DNA of 64,000 bases from Palsa-504 sp963800415 (lineage in GTDB: Bacteria > Actinomycetota > Actinomycetes > Streptosporangiales > Streptosporangiaceae). The notes beneath the pieces were generated by a model. That model was given only the letters and a program-made list of their open reading frames with translations, ran no database searches and was not told where the DNA came from. A program made the position numbers and the translations under genes. The stretch lies in the NCBI GenBank assembly GCA_963800415.1, contig CAWDBS010000072.1, positions 102,607 to 166,606 of the forward strand, read 5' to 3'. Positions 8,347 through 17,170 of the stretch are shown in pieces. Within the stretch, counting starts at the first letter, position 1, and each line of letters begins with the position of its first letter.

Positions 8347-9060
8347 TCAGGCGGGCTCACGCGGAGCCAGCCCGCGGGCCAGGAGCTCGAGCACGTCGTC
8401 GAGCACGTCATCGGGGACCCGGCCGCCGGCCGTCCAGTCGGCCCAGCGCATGCCGACGAAGTTTCCGATGCCGGTATAGGCGAACGCGATGACCTCGGGA
8501 TCGTAGCGCGCGTCCACCTCGTGGGCCATCTGGGCGACCCGCACGCCGCGCGCGTAACCCCGGGCCAGGTGCTCGTAGTACTCGCGGAACAGGCCCGGGT
8601 CGATGAACTCGGACTCGCGGACGATTCGGTCAATCCAAGGACGCTGGGACAGCATGTCGAAGTATGCCCGGAAGGACGCGCGCTCCCTGGCCCGCTGGCC
8701 ACCCTCGGCGTGCTCGAGGGCCGTCTTCATGGCCTGCCTCAGGTCGGTGTTGATCGCCCGGACCACGGCGGCGAAGATCTCCGCCTTGGATCCGTAATAC
8801 GAGTAGAAGCTGCCGGTGGCCATCCCGGCCCGGGCGCCGATGTCGGCGACCGTGGTCCGGTGGTAGCTGCGCTCGCCGAACAACTCCTCGGCCGCGGTCA
8901 GCAGTCTTATCGCGGCCGGCCGTTCGTCGGCCTGACGCCCGGGCGGCGCCGATGGCGGGCGGGTACGACCGCCCGGCATCCGGTCCGCTTCGGCTGTCAC
9001 CAGACGCGCGGCGACCAGACTCCGGCTTTCCGGCTTGGAAACATCGCCGCCTCCCTTCAT
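8347..9060 (-). CDS. TetR family transcriptional regulator
   Basis: 237 residues. An N-terminal extension of about 45 residues precedes a classic TetR helix-turn-helix at about 48-95: AAEELFGERSYHRTTVADIGARAG followed by TGSFYSYYGSKAEIFAAVV. The C-terminal ligand domain has no diagnostic motif. TetR proteins repress nearby genes until a small ligand binds; the target here is not evident because a short non-coding or remnant stretch lies upstream. ATG 9060 lacks a good Shine-Dalgarno site, and a GGGAGG just inside the frame points at an out-of-frame ATG, so the start is tentative. Confidence 0.85.
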   Translation of the reverse strand: MKGGGDVSKPESRSLVAARLVTAEADRMPGGRTRPPSAPPGRQADERPAAIRLLTAAEELFGERSYHRTTVADIGARAGMATGSFYSYYGSKAEIFAAVVRAINTDLRQAMKTALEHAEGGQRARERASFRAYFDMLSQRPWIDRIVRESEFIDPGLFREYYEHLARGYARGVRVAQMAHEVDARYDPEVIAFAYTGIGNFVGMRWADWTAGGRVPDDVLDDVLELLARGLAPREPA

Positions 9061-9095
9061 AGTCTGCTATAATCGAACATGTCTGCGAAAACCAA

Positions 9096-9284
9096 TCACG
9101 GTAACGGGATGCCACAAGCCGGCGCCTGCTGTTCGGTTCCCGTAAAGCTGGTTATGGCACCTGACGCGGACGTGTCCGTGGTCAGGACCGGCCCCTGCTG
9201 CACTAGCTGGCCATTCTGGATAACGCCCAAGTAGGCGCCGGTGATGCCCGAATGATCGCTGGAAGAACAAGCGTACGGCGCCAC
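9096..9284 (-). other. Possible C-terminal remnant of an unidentified gene
   Basis: A 62-codon open frame from GTG 9284, ending QQAPACGIPLP. Its composition (Ser/Thr/Gly/Gln, two Cys) looks like a fragment of an exported protein, but I recognise no family and see no ribosome binding site. It may be a remnant or chance. Nothing else is seen between the TetR and amidohydrolase genes. Confidence 0.2.
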
Positions 9285-9307
9285 CGCGGGTCCCTGGGCA
9301 CGGCCGC

Positions 9308-10183
9308 CTAGGCGAGCCCGAGGAGACGGGCCGCGTTGTGCTTGAGGATCTTGGGCCGTACCTCCGGCTTGACCTCGAGCAGCTCGAAGTCGCGCAGCCA
9401 GCGCTCCGGGGTCAGCAGCGGGTAGTCGGTGCCGAACAGCACCTTGTCCTGCAGTAGCGAGCTAGCCGCGCGGACCAGCTGGGGCGGGAAGTACTTGGGT
9501 GACCAGCCCGACAGGTCGATGTACACGTTGGCCTTGTGGGTGGCGATGGAGATCGCCTCGTCCTGCCAGGGCACCGACGGGTGTGCCAGGATGACCGGCA
9601 TCCCGGGGAAGTCGGCGGCCACGTCGTCGAGCAGCATCGGGTTGGACAGCCGCAGCTTGATCCCGCGTCCGCCGGGCAGGCCGGCCCCGATGCCGGTCTG
9701 GCCGGTGTGGAAGACGGCGGGCAGCCCGGCTTCCTCGATGACCGCGTAGAGCGGGTAATAGCTCTTGTCATCCGGCGAGAAGGCCTGCAGGCTGGGGTGA
9801 AATTTGAATCCGCGCACGCCGTGGTCGGTGATCAGCCGCCGGGCGCGGCGGACCGCGTCGGCGCCGGCCAGCGGATCCACCGAGCCGAACGGGATGAGCA
9901 CGTCGGCGTGGGCGGCGGCGCGGTCGGCCATCTCCTCGCTGGACAGCCCGGGATGGCCGGTCGCGGTGGTGGCGTCCACGCTGAAAACCACGGCGGCCAG
10001 CTGGCGCTGCCGGTAGTAGTCCGCGATCTGCTCCACCGTCGGCGCCCGGTCGGTGTCGGCCTTGAAGTACCTGGCCGACGCGGCCAGCAGCTCGTCGTCC
10101 AGGGACAGCTGGCCGTGCCCGTCGGACTCGACGTGCACATGCACGTCGATCCCCTGCAGGGCGGAAAGGTCGAGGCCAGGCAT
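9308..10183 (-). CDS. Amidohydrolase_2 (ACMSD-like) family metal-dependent hydrolase or decarboxylase
   Basis: 291 residues forming a TIM-barrel amidohydrolase: metal-binding DVHVHV near residue 12, GFKFHPSLQAF (about 127), FHTGQTGIG (about 157), ILAHPSVPW (about 195) and the terminal metal aspartate in LFGTDYPLLTPERW (about 250). Members hydrolyse or decarboxylate small carboxylic acids; the substrate is unknown. The start ATG 10183 gives MPGLDLSALQGIDVHVHV, normal for the family. Divergent from the acetoacetate-CoA ligase with about 130 bases between them, so shared regulation with acyl-CoA metabolism is possible but unproven. Confidence 0.82.
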   Translation of the reverse strand: MPGLDLSALQGIDVHVHVESDGHGQLSLDDELLAASARYFKADTDRAPTVEQIADYYRQRQLAAVVFSVDATTATGHPGLSSEEMADRAAAHADVLIPFGSVDPLAGADAVRRARRLITDHGVRGFKFHPSLQAFSPDDKSYYPLYAVIEEAGLPAVFHTGQTGIGAGLPGGRGIKLRLSNPMLLDDVAADFPGMPVILAHPSVPWQDEAISIATHKANVYIDLSGWSPKYFPPQLVRAASSLLQDKVLFGTDYPLLTPERWLRDFELLEVKPEVRPKILKHNAARLLGLA

Positions 10184-10310
10184 TTGAAGACACCATATAC
10201 GCCAGGCCTGCCCGCTGCCGGGCTAGCCTGGCTGGCCAGCATTTCCGCGGGGCCCATTTGTGCGGTGGCCACATTGCCGGGACGGCCTGGCTTGTGGCAC
10301 CGTCTGCGAT

Positions 10311-12359
10311 GTGGAGCCGCAACGTCAGGTGCGCGAGGGTGATCTGCTGTGGACGCCGGGGCCGGACCGCGCCGGCCGCGCCAACGTCACCGCGTTCACC
10401 CAGTGGCTCGCCCGTGAACGCGGGCTCGACTTCGACGGCTATCACGCGCTGTGGCGCTGGTCGGTGACCGACCTCGACGGCTTCTGGCAGGCGGTCTGGG
10501 ACTACTGCGGCATCGAGGCCTCGTCGCCGCCGACCGCGATTCTCGGCCGCAGGACCATGCCGGGCGCCGACTGGTTCCCCGGGGCCAGGCTGAACTACGC
10601 GCAGCACGTGCTGCGCCGCGAGCGGGCCGGCCAGGACGCGCTGTGCTACCAGTCGGAGACCACGCCTCTCGCGGGCCTGCGCTGGCCGGACCTCGCGAAC
10701 GCCGTCCGCGTGCTCGCCACCCGGCTGCGCGCCATGGGCGTCCGCCCCGGCGACCGGGTCGCCTCCTGCATGCCGAACATCCCGCACACGGTGATGGCCA
10801 TGCTCGCCACGACCAGCATCGGGGCGGTGTGGACCAGCTGCTCCCCCGACTTCGGCGGGCGCGGGGTCAGCGACAGGTTCGGGCAGCTGTCACCGAAGGT
10901 GCTGTTCTGCGTGGACAGCTACCATTACGGCGGCCGGGACCACGACCGCAGCGCCGAGATGGAGCAGATCATCGCGCAGCTGCCCGGACTGGAGCAGGTG
11001 ATCCACGTGCCGGGACCCGCCGGGCTGGCGGTCACCGGGGGTCTCCGGGTCTGGGCCTGGGACGACGTCATGGACCACCCGCCGGTGCCGGCCGCGGAGT
11101 TCGAGTTCGAGCAGGTCCCCTTCGGCCATCCGCTGTGGATCTTGTTCTCCTCCGGCACCACCGGGCTGCCCAAGGCGATCACGCACAGCCACGGCGGTAT
11201 CCTCATCGAGCAGCTGAAGCTGCAGACATTTAACATGGACCTGCGCCCGGGCGACACGCTGTTCTTCCATACGACTACCGGCTGGATGATGTGGAACTTC
11301 CTGGTCAGCTCGCTGCTGCTCGGCGTGCGGCCGCTGCTCTACGACGGGAGCCCGGCGTACCCGGGCCTCGGCGTCCTGTGGGAGATGGCGCAGAACGCCC
11401 GGGTAACGCTGTTCGGCGCGAGCCCCGCCTACGTGGGCATGCTGGCCAAGGCGGGTCTGGTGCCCGGGGAGACGTACGACCTGTCCGCGCTGGCCGCCGT
11501 CATGCTGGCCGGCTCCCCAGTGTCGGCCGAGGTCGGCGCCTGGTTCTACCACAACGTCAAGCGTGACCTGTGGCTGCACGTGGGCAGCGGCGGCACCGAC
11601 GTGTGCAGCGGGTTCACCGGCGGCGCGCCCACCCTGCCGGTGTACGCCGGCGAGCACCAGGCGCGCAACCTCGGCGTGGCCGCGTACGCGTTCAACGAGC
11701 GGGGTGAGCCCGTCACCGGCGAGGTCGGCGAGATGGTGATCACCCAGCCGATGCCGTCGATGCCGGTCCGGCTGTGGAACGACGACGACGGCGAGCTTTA
11801 CCGGCGGACGTACTTCGCCGAGTTCCCTGGCGTATGGCGGCAGGGAGACTTCTTCAAGGTCAACGAGCGCGGCGGCTGCTTCGTGCTCGGCCGCAGTGAC
11901 GCAACCCTGAACCGTTACGGCGTACGTATCGGCACCGCGGAGATCTACGCCGTACTCGAATCGGTCGAGGAGGTCGCCGATGCGCTCATCGTCAACCTCG
12001 ACCTGCCCGGCGGCGCCTTCTTCATGCCGCTGTTCGTCACGCTGACCGAGGGTGCGGTCGTCGACGACGCCCTGCGCGGCAAGATCGCCGACCGGCTCCG
12101 CACCCAGTACACGGCCCGGCACGTCCCCGACCAGATCATCGCGGTGCCCGCGATCCCGGCCACCCTGACCGGCAAGAAGATGGAGGTGCCGGTCCGCAAG
12201 ATCCTGCTGGGGGCCAGGCCGGACGACGCCGCCAACCGCGACGCAATGGCGAACCCGCAGGCGCTGGACGCCTTCGCCGAGTACGCCCGTACCCAGCGGG
12301 ACTATCCGCGCGATCCCGGAGCCGGCGCTAGTCGTCCGGGTACCGCCGCTCCGGCCTGA
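10311..12359 (+). CDS. Acetoacetate-CoA ligase (AMP-forming)
   Basis: 682 residues from GTG 10311; the open frame reaches back to 10260 but the family begins near VEPQ...LLWTPGPDRAG. An ANL-superfamily adenylating enzyme activating acetoacetate with ATP and CoA. It shows LLWTP, RANVTAFTQWLARERGLDF, the P-loop LFSSGTTGLPKAITHSHGG (about residue 280), GSGGTDVCSGF (about 425), and the C-terminal hinge GRSDATLNRYGVRIGTAEIY, with the catalytic lysine likely in LTGKKMEVPVRKIL. Length and N-terminal motif separate it from acetyl-CoA synthetase. The last 32 bases overlap the convergent gene at 12328. Likely role is acetoacetate or ketone-body use. Confidence 0.85.
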   Translation: MEPQRQVREGDLLWTPGPDRAGRANVTAFTQWLARERGLDFDGYHALWRWSVTDLDGFWQAVWDYCGIEASSPPTAILGRRTMPGADWFPGARLNYAQHVLRRERAGQDALCYQSETTPLAGLRWPDLANAVRVLATRLRAMGVRPGDRVASCMPNIPHTVMAMLATTSIGAVWTSCSPDFGGRGVSDRFGQLSPKVLFCVDSYHYGGRDHDRSAEMEQIIAQLPGLEQVIHVPGPAGLAVTGGLRVWAWDDVMDHPPVPAAEFEFEQVPFGHPLWILFSSGTTGLPKAITHSHGGILIEQLKLQTFNMDLRPGDTLFFHTTTGWMMWNFLVSSLLLGVRPLLYDGSPAYPGLGVLWEMAQNARVTLFGASPAYVGMLAKAGLVPGETYDLSALAAVMLAGSPVSAEVGAWFYHNVKRDLWLHVGSGGTDVCSGFTGGAPTLPVYAGEHQARNLGVAAYAFNERGEPVTGEVGEMVITQPMPSMPVRLWNDDDGELYRRTYFAEFPGVWRQGDFFKVNERGGCFVLGRSDATLNRYGVRIGTAEIYAVLESVEEVADALIVNLDLPGGAFFMPLFVTLTEGAVVDDALRGKIADRLRTQYTARHVPDQIIAVPAIPATLTGKKMEVPVRKILLGARPDDAANRDAMANPQALDAFAEYARTQRDYPRDPGAGASRPGTAAPA

Positions 12360-13770
12360 CGTAGCCGAAAAACGCGCGCTTCTTGATCAGATCAGCGACC
12401 TCTGCGGGCACCATCGTCTCCCAGGACGGGTCGTCCGCGGCGATCCGGCGCAGTACGTCACGGCTGAAGATCGACAGGTACTCGGGCTTGTAGTTGTCGA
12501 GGTTGACGAAGCTGCCCCGCCCGGCCAGGTAGTCATAGAGCGGCTGGATTTCCGGCTGGACCTTGATGTCGTCTACCGTCTTGAGCTCCTCGTCGGGCGA
12601 CGGGCACAGCGGGTAGACGTACAGCTTCAGCCCGTTCTTGAACAGCCGTCCGAAGCTCTCCAGGATCCCGCCGGGCAACTGGGCGTGGTTCTTCTCGTCG
12701 AACAAGTCGATCAGGCTCGGCACCCCCATCACGATGCCGATCCGCTCGGTGGTCCGCTCGCCGATGTAGGCGGCCAGCCGGTAGTAGTCGAAGTAGTCGG
12801 TGATCAGCACCGTCTGGCCGCACGCGGCGAGCAACTCGGCGCGGGCCAGGAAGTCCCGCCGGTCGACCTCTGTCCTTTCGGCCAGCAGGTTCCGCATGGT
12901 GATCTCGGTGAGCTCCAGGATCGGCTTGCCGGCTACGGCCCGGTCCTCCGCGAACTTGGCCCTGGCCGTGGCGAGCATGTCCAGGTTCACGTGCGTCGGG
13001 GGCCGGAAGCTGCCCCGCTCGACCAGGACCGCCTTCTTGCGCAGCACCTCGCTCGGCTGCAGCACCTCACGGTCGGGGCCGAACATGGCCACCCCGCTCA
13101 GCCCAAGCTGGACGAGCTTGAGCGCCATCAGCCGATTGTCCACGCCGCGGAACTCGATGCCGCGGAACTCGATCATGTCGATCTCGATCCGGCCGATGGT
13201 CAGGCGGTCCAGCAGGCTCTCGATCAGCTTCTCCGGCTCGTGGTGCTCGAAGAACGCACCGTAGAGCAGGTTCACCCCGACGATGCCGAGGGCTTCCTGC
13301 TGGAGCCACGCCTCGATATCCAGCATCCGTACGTGCATCACGATCTGGCTGGGCTCGTCGCGCGCCTGTGACTGGAACTTCACGCCCATCCAGCCGTGGC
13401 ATTCGTTGCCGCCCCGGTAGCTGCGCGCCACCACCGTGTCGGCGAACGCGAAGAAACAGCTCGAATCGCCGCGCTCGTCACCGAGTCGCTCGACGTTGAG
13501 CGAGAACTCCTTGTCCAGCATGCCCTGCAGTCGCCCGACGGAGACGTACCGATCCGCCTTGCCGTAGACGGCGTCGCTGACCGCCATGTCGTAGGCGGAG
13601 ATCGACTTGGCGACGGTGCCGGCCGCGCCGCCGACCCGGAAGAACCAGCGCACCACCTCCTGGCCGGCGCCGATCTCCGCGATCGTTCCGTACCAGCGCG
13701 GATCCAAGTTGATGCGCAGCGCCTTCTGGTGGGTGTCGGATTGATGCCCGCCGACGATGAGCTCGGTCAT
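12328..13770 (-). CDS. Large conserved protein of unknown function (about 480 aa)
   Basis: 480 residues from ATG 13770, preceded by GGGAGAG at ideal spacing. The sequence is well ordered and looks enzymatic: IGAGQEVVRWFFRVGGAAG near residue 28, then AKSISAYDMAVSDAVYG, ADRYVSVGRLQGML, a conserved CHGWMGVKFQ, MHVRMLD, and RIEIDMIEFRGIEFRGVDN. I recall similar proteins in distant phyla under conflicting names, so I give no function. There is no signal peptide and no membrane span. It stands alone, converging with the ligase and divergent from the importer operon. It could be a cofactor-dependent enzyme; nothing in the sequence proves this. Confidence 0.75.
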   Translation of the reverse strand: MTELIVGGHQSDTHQKALRINLDPRWYGTIAEIGAGQEVVRWFFRVGGAAGTVAKSISAYDMAVSDAVYGKADRYVSVGRLQGMLDKEFSLNVERLGDERGDSSCFFAFADTVVARSYRGGNECHGWMGVKFQSQARDEPSQIVMHVRMLDIEAWLQQEALGIVGVNLLYGAFFEHHEPEKLIESLLDRLTIGRIEIDMIEFRGIEFRGVDNRLMALKLVQLGLSGVAMFGPDREVLQPSEVLRKKAVLVERGSFRPPTHVNLDMLATARAKFAEDRAVAGKPILELTEITMRNLLAERTEVDRRDFLARAELLAACGQTVLITDYFDYYRLAAYIGERTTERIGIVMGVPSLIDLFDEKNHAQLPGGILESFGRLFKNGLKLYVYPLCPSPDEELKTVDDIKVQPEIQPLYDYLAGRGSFVNLDNYKPEYLSIFSRDVLRRIAADDPSWETMVPAEVADLIKKRAFFGYVRPERRYPDD

Positions 13771-14292
13771 GTCTCTCCCTGCCCGCTCACCCGGCCCGCT
13801 GCTGCCGTCCGCGGCTGGCCCGGGGCGGCGGCAGCCGGGCGCTACCATCAAACGCTGGGATTGTACCGATTTCCCGTCGCCCGCCGCCAGCTAGGCCAGG
13901 TTAACAGTAACGTTCCCGGAACGGTCGGTGCGTAAGGTTCGGTTCGTGAGCATGGACGACGGGCCTGGGGGCAGCACGCGCTGGACCCCGAGGTGGTCCA
14001 TGACAGCAGCGGCAGCCAGCGGGGATCCGGGACAACGCGCCTCCCTGCAGGCGCCCCGGCTACCTGTTAACTCGCTGTTCACGCCGCTCAGTGCGGCAAC
14101 TCGGTAACGTCCCTTGACACCCTCGCGGCGGGTATGTGAGCATTCGAACGCTAAACGTTTTAGGTGCGTTTATCCTGCACTCTTAGCTGGGGGAGAGGTG
14201 GCTCGGCAAACCATTTCGGGTACCGCCGCCCGTGGCCTTTTCGGGCAGCCGTAATCCACTTCGGGATAAAGAAGCTTTTTCAGGAGGCACTG
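13771..14292. promoter_or_regulatory. Long divergent intergenic region with inverted repeats
   Basis: 522 bases without a credible gene between two divergent starts. It contains a 13-base palindrome, CGTTCC-C-GGAACG, at 13911-13923, and a LacI-type operator candidate at 14148-14169. A TTGACA hexamer at 14114 could be a plus-strand -35 element, but no convincing -10 lies at 16-18 bases. No known riboswitch fold was recognised in the 120-base leader. Confidence 0.4.
14148..14169. promoter_or_regulatory. Candidate LacI-family operator
   Basis: The near-palindrome CTAAACGTTTTAG with ACGC/GCGT flanks is centred on AAACGTTT. The central CG in an A/T palindrome is typical of LacI/PurR-family operators. 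It lies about 125 bases upstream of the substrate-binding protein start, so it may control the importer operon; no LacI regulator is in the window. Confidence 0.4.
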
Positions 14293-15429
14293 GTGAGATC
14301 CTCATATCGATTGGCGCTCGCGGGCGTCGCCGCGGCGACGCTGCTCGCGGCCGGCTGCTCGTCGTCGGGTTCTTCGTCGAGCTCAGGCAACGGGACCAGC
14401 AGCGCGGCCAACTGGGCTACGGAGACCTCCGCGGCCGGCGGCGGCGGCATGACCGCGCTGGTCGCGGCGGCCAAGCAGGAAGGCACGCTCAACGTCATCG
14501 CCCTGCCGCCGACGTGGGCGAACTACGGCGCCATCCTTTCGGCCTTCACCGCCAAGTACGGCATCAAGATCAACTCAACCCTCCCCGATGGCACCAGCCA
14601 GCAGGAAGTCAACGCGGTGAAGACACAGAACGGCACCGCCAAGGCGCCCGACGTCCTGGACATCGGCCAGGCCGTCGCCCTGGCTAACACCAGCCTTTTC
14701 GCTCCGTACAAGGTCAGCACCTGGTCCGACATCCCGACCGCCCAGAAGGAGTCGACCGGGCTCTGGTACGAGGATTACGGCGGCTACATGGCGGTCGGGT
14801 ACTCGAGTAAGTTCGGCACGATCACCTCGCTGAACGATCTGCTCGGCCCGAAGTTCAAGAACGCGGTGGCCCTGAACGGGAACCCGACCTCCGCCAACGC
14901 GGCCCTGAACGGCGTCATGATGGCGAACCTGGCCCAGGGCGGAACGGCCAGCGACATCTCCAAGGGCGTGTCCTTCTTCTCCAAGCTCAAGGCAGCAGGC
15001 AACTTCTCCCCCGTATCGGCTACCGGCGCCACGATCAAGGCAGGCACGACCCCGGTCGTGTTCAACTGGGACTACCTCAACCTCCCGAGCTACGTGGGAG
15101 TGTCGAACTGGAAGGTGTTCGTGCCGCAGGGCGTCGCCTTGGGCGGGTATTACGCGCAGGCCATCAACAAGCAGGCGCCGCACCCGGCGGCAGCAAGGCT
15201 GTGGGAGGAGTTCCTCTACTCGCAGGCCGCGTCGGGCGGGCAGAATCTCTGGATCGAGGGCGGCGCCAGGCCGGTGGAGCAGGCGGCCATGCAATCCAAC
15301 GGCAGCCTCAACGCACCGGCGGCCGGCAAGCTGCCGTCCGTCTCCGGGACACCGGTGTTCCTCACCCAGGCCCAGAACACCGACGCTGCCAATTACCTGG
15401 CGGCGAACTGGGCGAAGGCCGTCGGCTAG
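14293..15429 (+). CDS. ABC transporter substrate-binding lipoprotein (polyamine/iron/aminoethylphosphonate type)
   Basis: 378 residues from GTG 14293 behind AGGAGG; the longer frame from 14164 is unlikely because it would bury the signal peptide. A lipoprotein signal, LALAGVAAATLLAAGC, is followed by a Ser/Gly linker. The mature part is a periplasmic-binding-protein fold of the PotD/AfuA/PhnS type: GTLNVIALPPTWANYGAILSAF, DVLDIGQAVALA, LWYEDYGGYMAVGYSSKFG and a C-terminal HPAAARLWEEFLYS. It captures solute outside the membrane for the two permeases and ATPase that follow. The ligand is not readable from sequence. Confidence 0.85.
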   Translation: MRSSYRLALAGVAAATLLAAGCSSSGSSSSSGNGTSSAANWATETSAAGGGGMTALVAAAKQEGTLNVIALPPTWANYGAILSAFTAKYGIKINSTLPDGTSQQEVNAVKTQNGTAKAPDVLDIGQAVALANTSLFAPYKVSTWSDIPTAQKESTGLWYEDYGGYMAVGYSSKFGTITSLNDLLGPKFKNAVALNGNPTSANAALNGVMMANLAQGGTASDISKGVSFFSKLKAAGNFSPVSATGATIKAGTTPVVFNWDYLNLPSYVGVSNWKVFVPQGVALGGYYAQAINKQAPHPAAARLWEEFLYSQAASGGQNLWIEGGARPVEQAAMQSNGSLNAPAAGKLPSVSGTPVFLTQAQNTDAANYLAANWAKAVG

Positions 15430-15442
15430 CTAGCGAGGGGAC

Positions 15443-16309
15443 GTGGCTGTCGCTGCGACAACTGAGACCGGCGCCCGGCCTTCGCGGGCCGGGCGCCGGC
15501 TATCCGCTCCGGCCTGGGTCGGTACCGTCCCGTTCCTCGGCTACGTCGCGATCTTCCTGCTGTGGCCGACCGGGATCGTGGTGGTCGACGCGCTCAAGAA
15601 CCCGAACGGCGCGTGGGCGTTCTCCAACATCACCGAGCTCGGCAACCCGCTGGTGCGCGGTTACTTCATCGGCTCGTTCAAGCTGTGCCTGCTCTCGTCG
15701 CTGCTCGGGGCCGTGTTCGGCGCGATCCTGGCCTATGCGGTGGCGTCGGGCGACCCGGACGGCACGGTGCGCAGGCTCTACCTGGCCGTCTCGGGCGTCC
15801 TCGCCCAGTTCGGCGGGGTGACGCTGGCGTTCGCCTTCCTCGTGCTCATCGGCCCGGTGGGGCTGCTGTTCCACGCCAGCTGGTTTTACTCGTTCCCGTG
15901 GGGCATCACGGTGATCTACGCGTACTTCCAGATCCCGCTGATGGTGCTGGTCTTCCTGCCCGCGGTCGACGGGCTGAAGGTCCAGTGGCGGGAGGCGTCG
16001 GAGAACCTCGGCGCGTCCGCGTGGCAGTACTGGCGGCATGTCGGCGGCCCGCTGCTGGCGCCGGCCTTCCTCGGCGCCACGTTGCTGCTGTTCGCGAACG
16101 CGCTGTCGGCCTTCGCGACCATCTGGGCCTGGGAGAACCAGATCGCCTACATCGTGCCGCAGCAGATCAGTATCGCGTTGTCCAGTGAGGTCGGGCTGAG
16201 CAACGTTAACGTGGCCGACCTGCTCGCCCTGGGCATGGTGATCGCGGTGGCTATCGTCATGACGGGATACGCATTGCTGCAGCGCAGGGCGGCGCGATGG
16301 CTGCGCTAG
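15443..16309 (+). CDS. ABC transporter permease, first subunit
   Basis: 288 residues from GTG 15443, preceded by GAGGGG and 13 bases after the binding protein. About six hydrophobic segments and the EAA coupling loop, EASENLGASAWQYWRHVGGPLLAP (about residues 183-206), place it with PotB/PhnU-type binding-protein-dependent permeases. It forms the membrane channel with the next gene, whose start overlaps its end by 13 bases, which implies translational coupling. Confidence 0.87.
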   Translation: MAVAATTETGARPSRAGRRLSAPAWVGTVPFLGYVAIFLLWPTGIVVVDALKNPNGAWAFSNITELGNPLVRGYFIGSFKLCLLSSLLGAVFGAILAYAVASGDPDGTVRRLYLAVSGVLAQFGGVTLAFAFLVLIGPVGLLFHASWFYSFPWGITVIYAYFQIPLMVLVFLPAVDGLKVQWREASENLGASAWQYWRHVGGPLLAPAFLGATLLLFANALSAFATIWAWENQIAYIVPQQISIALSSEVGLSNVNVADLLALGMVIAVAIVMTGYALLQRRAARWLR

Positions 16310-17160
16310 CCTCAGTCGGCGAGACACCCGCCGCCGTAGCGGCCAGGCCTCCGCGCGGCATGCAGGCTCGCCGACAACGGCGGCTGAACCTGTTCCGCTA
16401 CGTGGTCTTCACGGTGTTCGGGCTGTTCTTCCTCCTGCCGCTGCTGGCGATGGCCCGGTTCTCCCTGGAGGGGGCCACGCTCGGCACGTGGTCGCTGACA
16501 GCGTGGAGGCAGATCGCCTCCTACGCGGGGACGGGCATTCCTCCCCTGATCAGCTCGATCGAGATCACCCTGGAGCTGGCGGTCATCACCTGCGCGGTCA
16601 TGCTGGTGCTGCTGGTACCGACCATGATCTGGGTCCGGCTGCGGGTCCAGTGGCTGGCGCGCACGATGGAGTTCCTCTGCCTGCTGCCGCTTACCATCCC
16701 CGCCATCGCGCTGGTGGTCGGCCTCGGCGAGATCTACAACAGGCTCCAGCATTACAGCCTGTCCGCGCTCATGCTGTTCTGGGTCTACGTGATCCTGGCG
16801 CTGCCCTACGCCTACCAGGCGCTCGCGGCCGGGCTGAACGCGATCGACGTGACGACCCTGGCCGAGGCCGCGCGCAGTCTCGGGGCGAGCTGGTTCAGCG
16901 TGATGGTCCGGGTGATCGCGCCGAACATGCGGCAGGGCATCCTGAACGCCCTGCTGCTGACCGCATCCCTGGTGCTCGGCGAGTTCACCATCGCTTACCT
17001 GCTGCTGTACAACAACTTGCAGGTAGAGCTGTACTCCATCAGCCGGACTACGCCGAATGCCGGGGTGCTCTTCTCCACCTCGCTCGCCGCGCTGCTGCTT
17101 GCCTTCGTGCTGTTGATGATCCTGTCCTACGCTGGCCGCCGTCGCCGCGGCCGGGGATGA
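16297..17160 (+). CDS. ABC transporter permease, second subunit
   Basis: 287 residues from ATG 16297. It has a cytoplasmic Arg-rich N-terminus, about six membrane segments starting RYVVFTVFGLFFLLPLLAM, and the EAA loop EAARSLGASWFSVMVRVIAP (about residues 190-209). PotC/PhnV-type permease. It partners the preceding permease and the following ATPase in one operon; the gap to the next start is 10 bases. Confidence 0.87.
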   Translation: MAALASVGETPAAVAARPPRGMQARRQRRLNLFRYVVFTVFGLFFLLPLLAMARFSLEGATLGTWSLTAWRQIASYAGTGIPPLISSIEITLELAVITCAVMLVLLVPTMIWVRLRVQWLARTMEFLCLLPLTIPAIALVVGLGEIYNRLQHYSLSALMLFWVYVILALPYAYQALAAGLNAIDVTTLAEAARSLGASWFSVMVRVIAPNMRQGILNALLLTASLVLGEFTIAYLLLYNNLQVELYSISRTTPNAGVLFSTSLAALLLAFVLLMILSYAGRRRRGRG

Positions 17161-17170
17161 GGTTCCGCTC

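Noticed and set aside
9066..9071. Perfect TATAAT between TetR and the amidohydrolase
   Set aside because: It reads on the plus strand with no plus-strand gene following and no -35 hexamer at 16-18 bases.
13891..14082. 63-codon minus-strand ORF in the divergent gap
   Set aside because: No ribosome binding site, poor codon pattern and it overlaps palindromic regulatory sequence.
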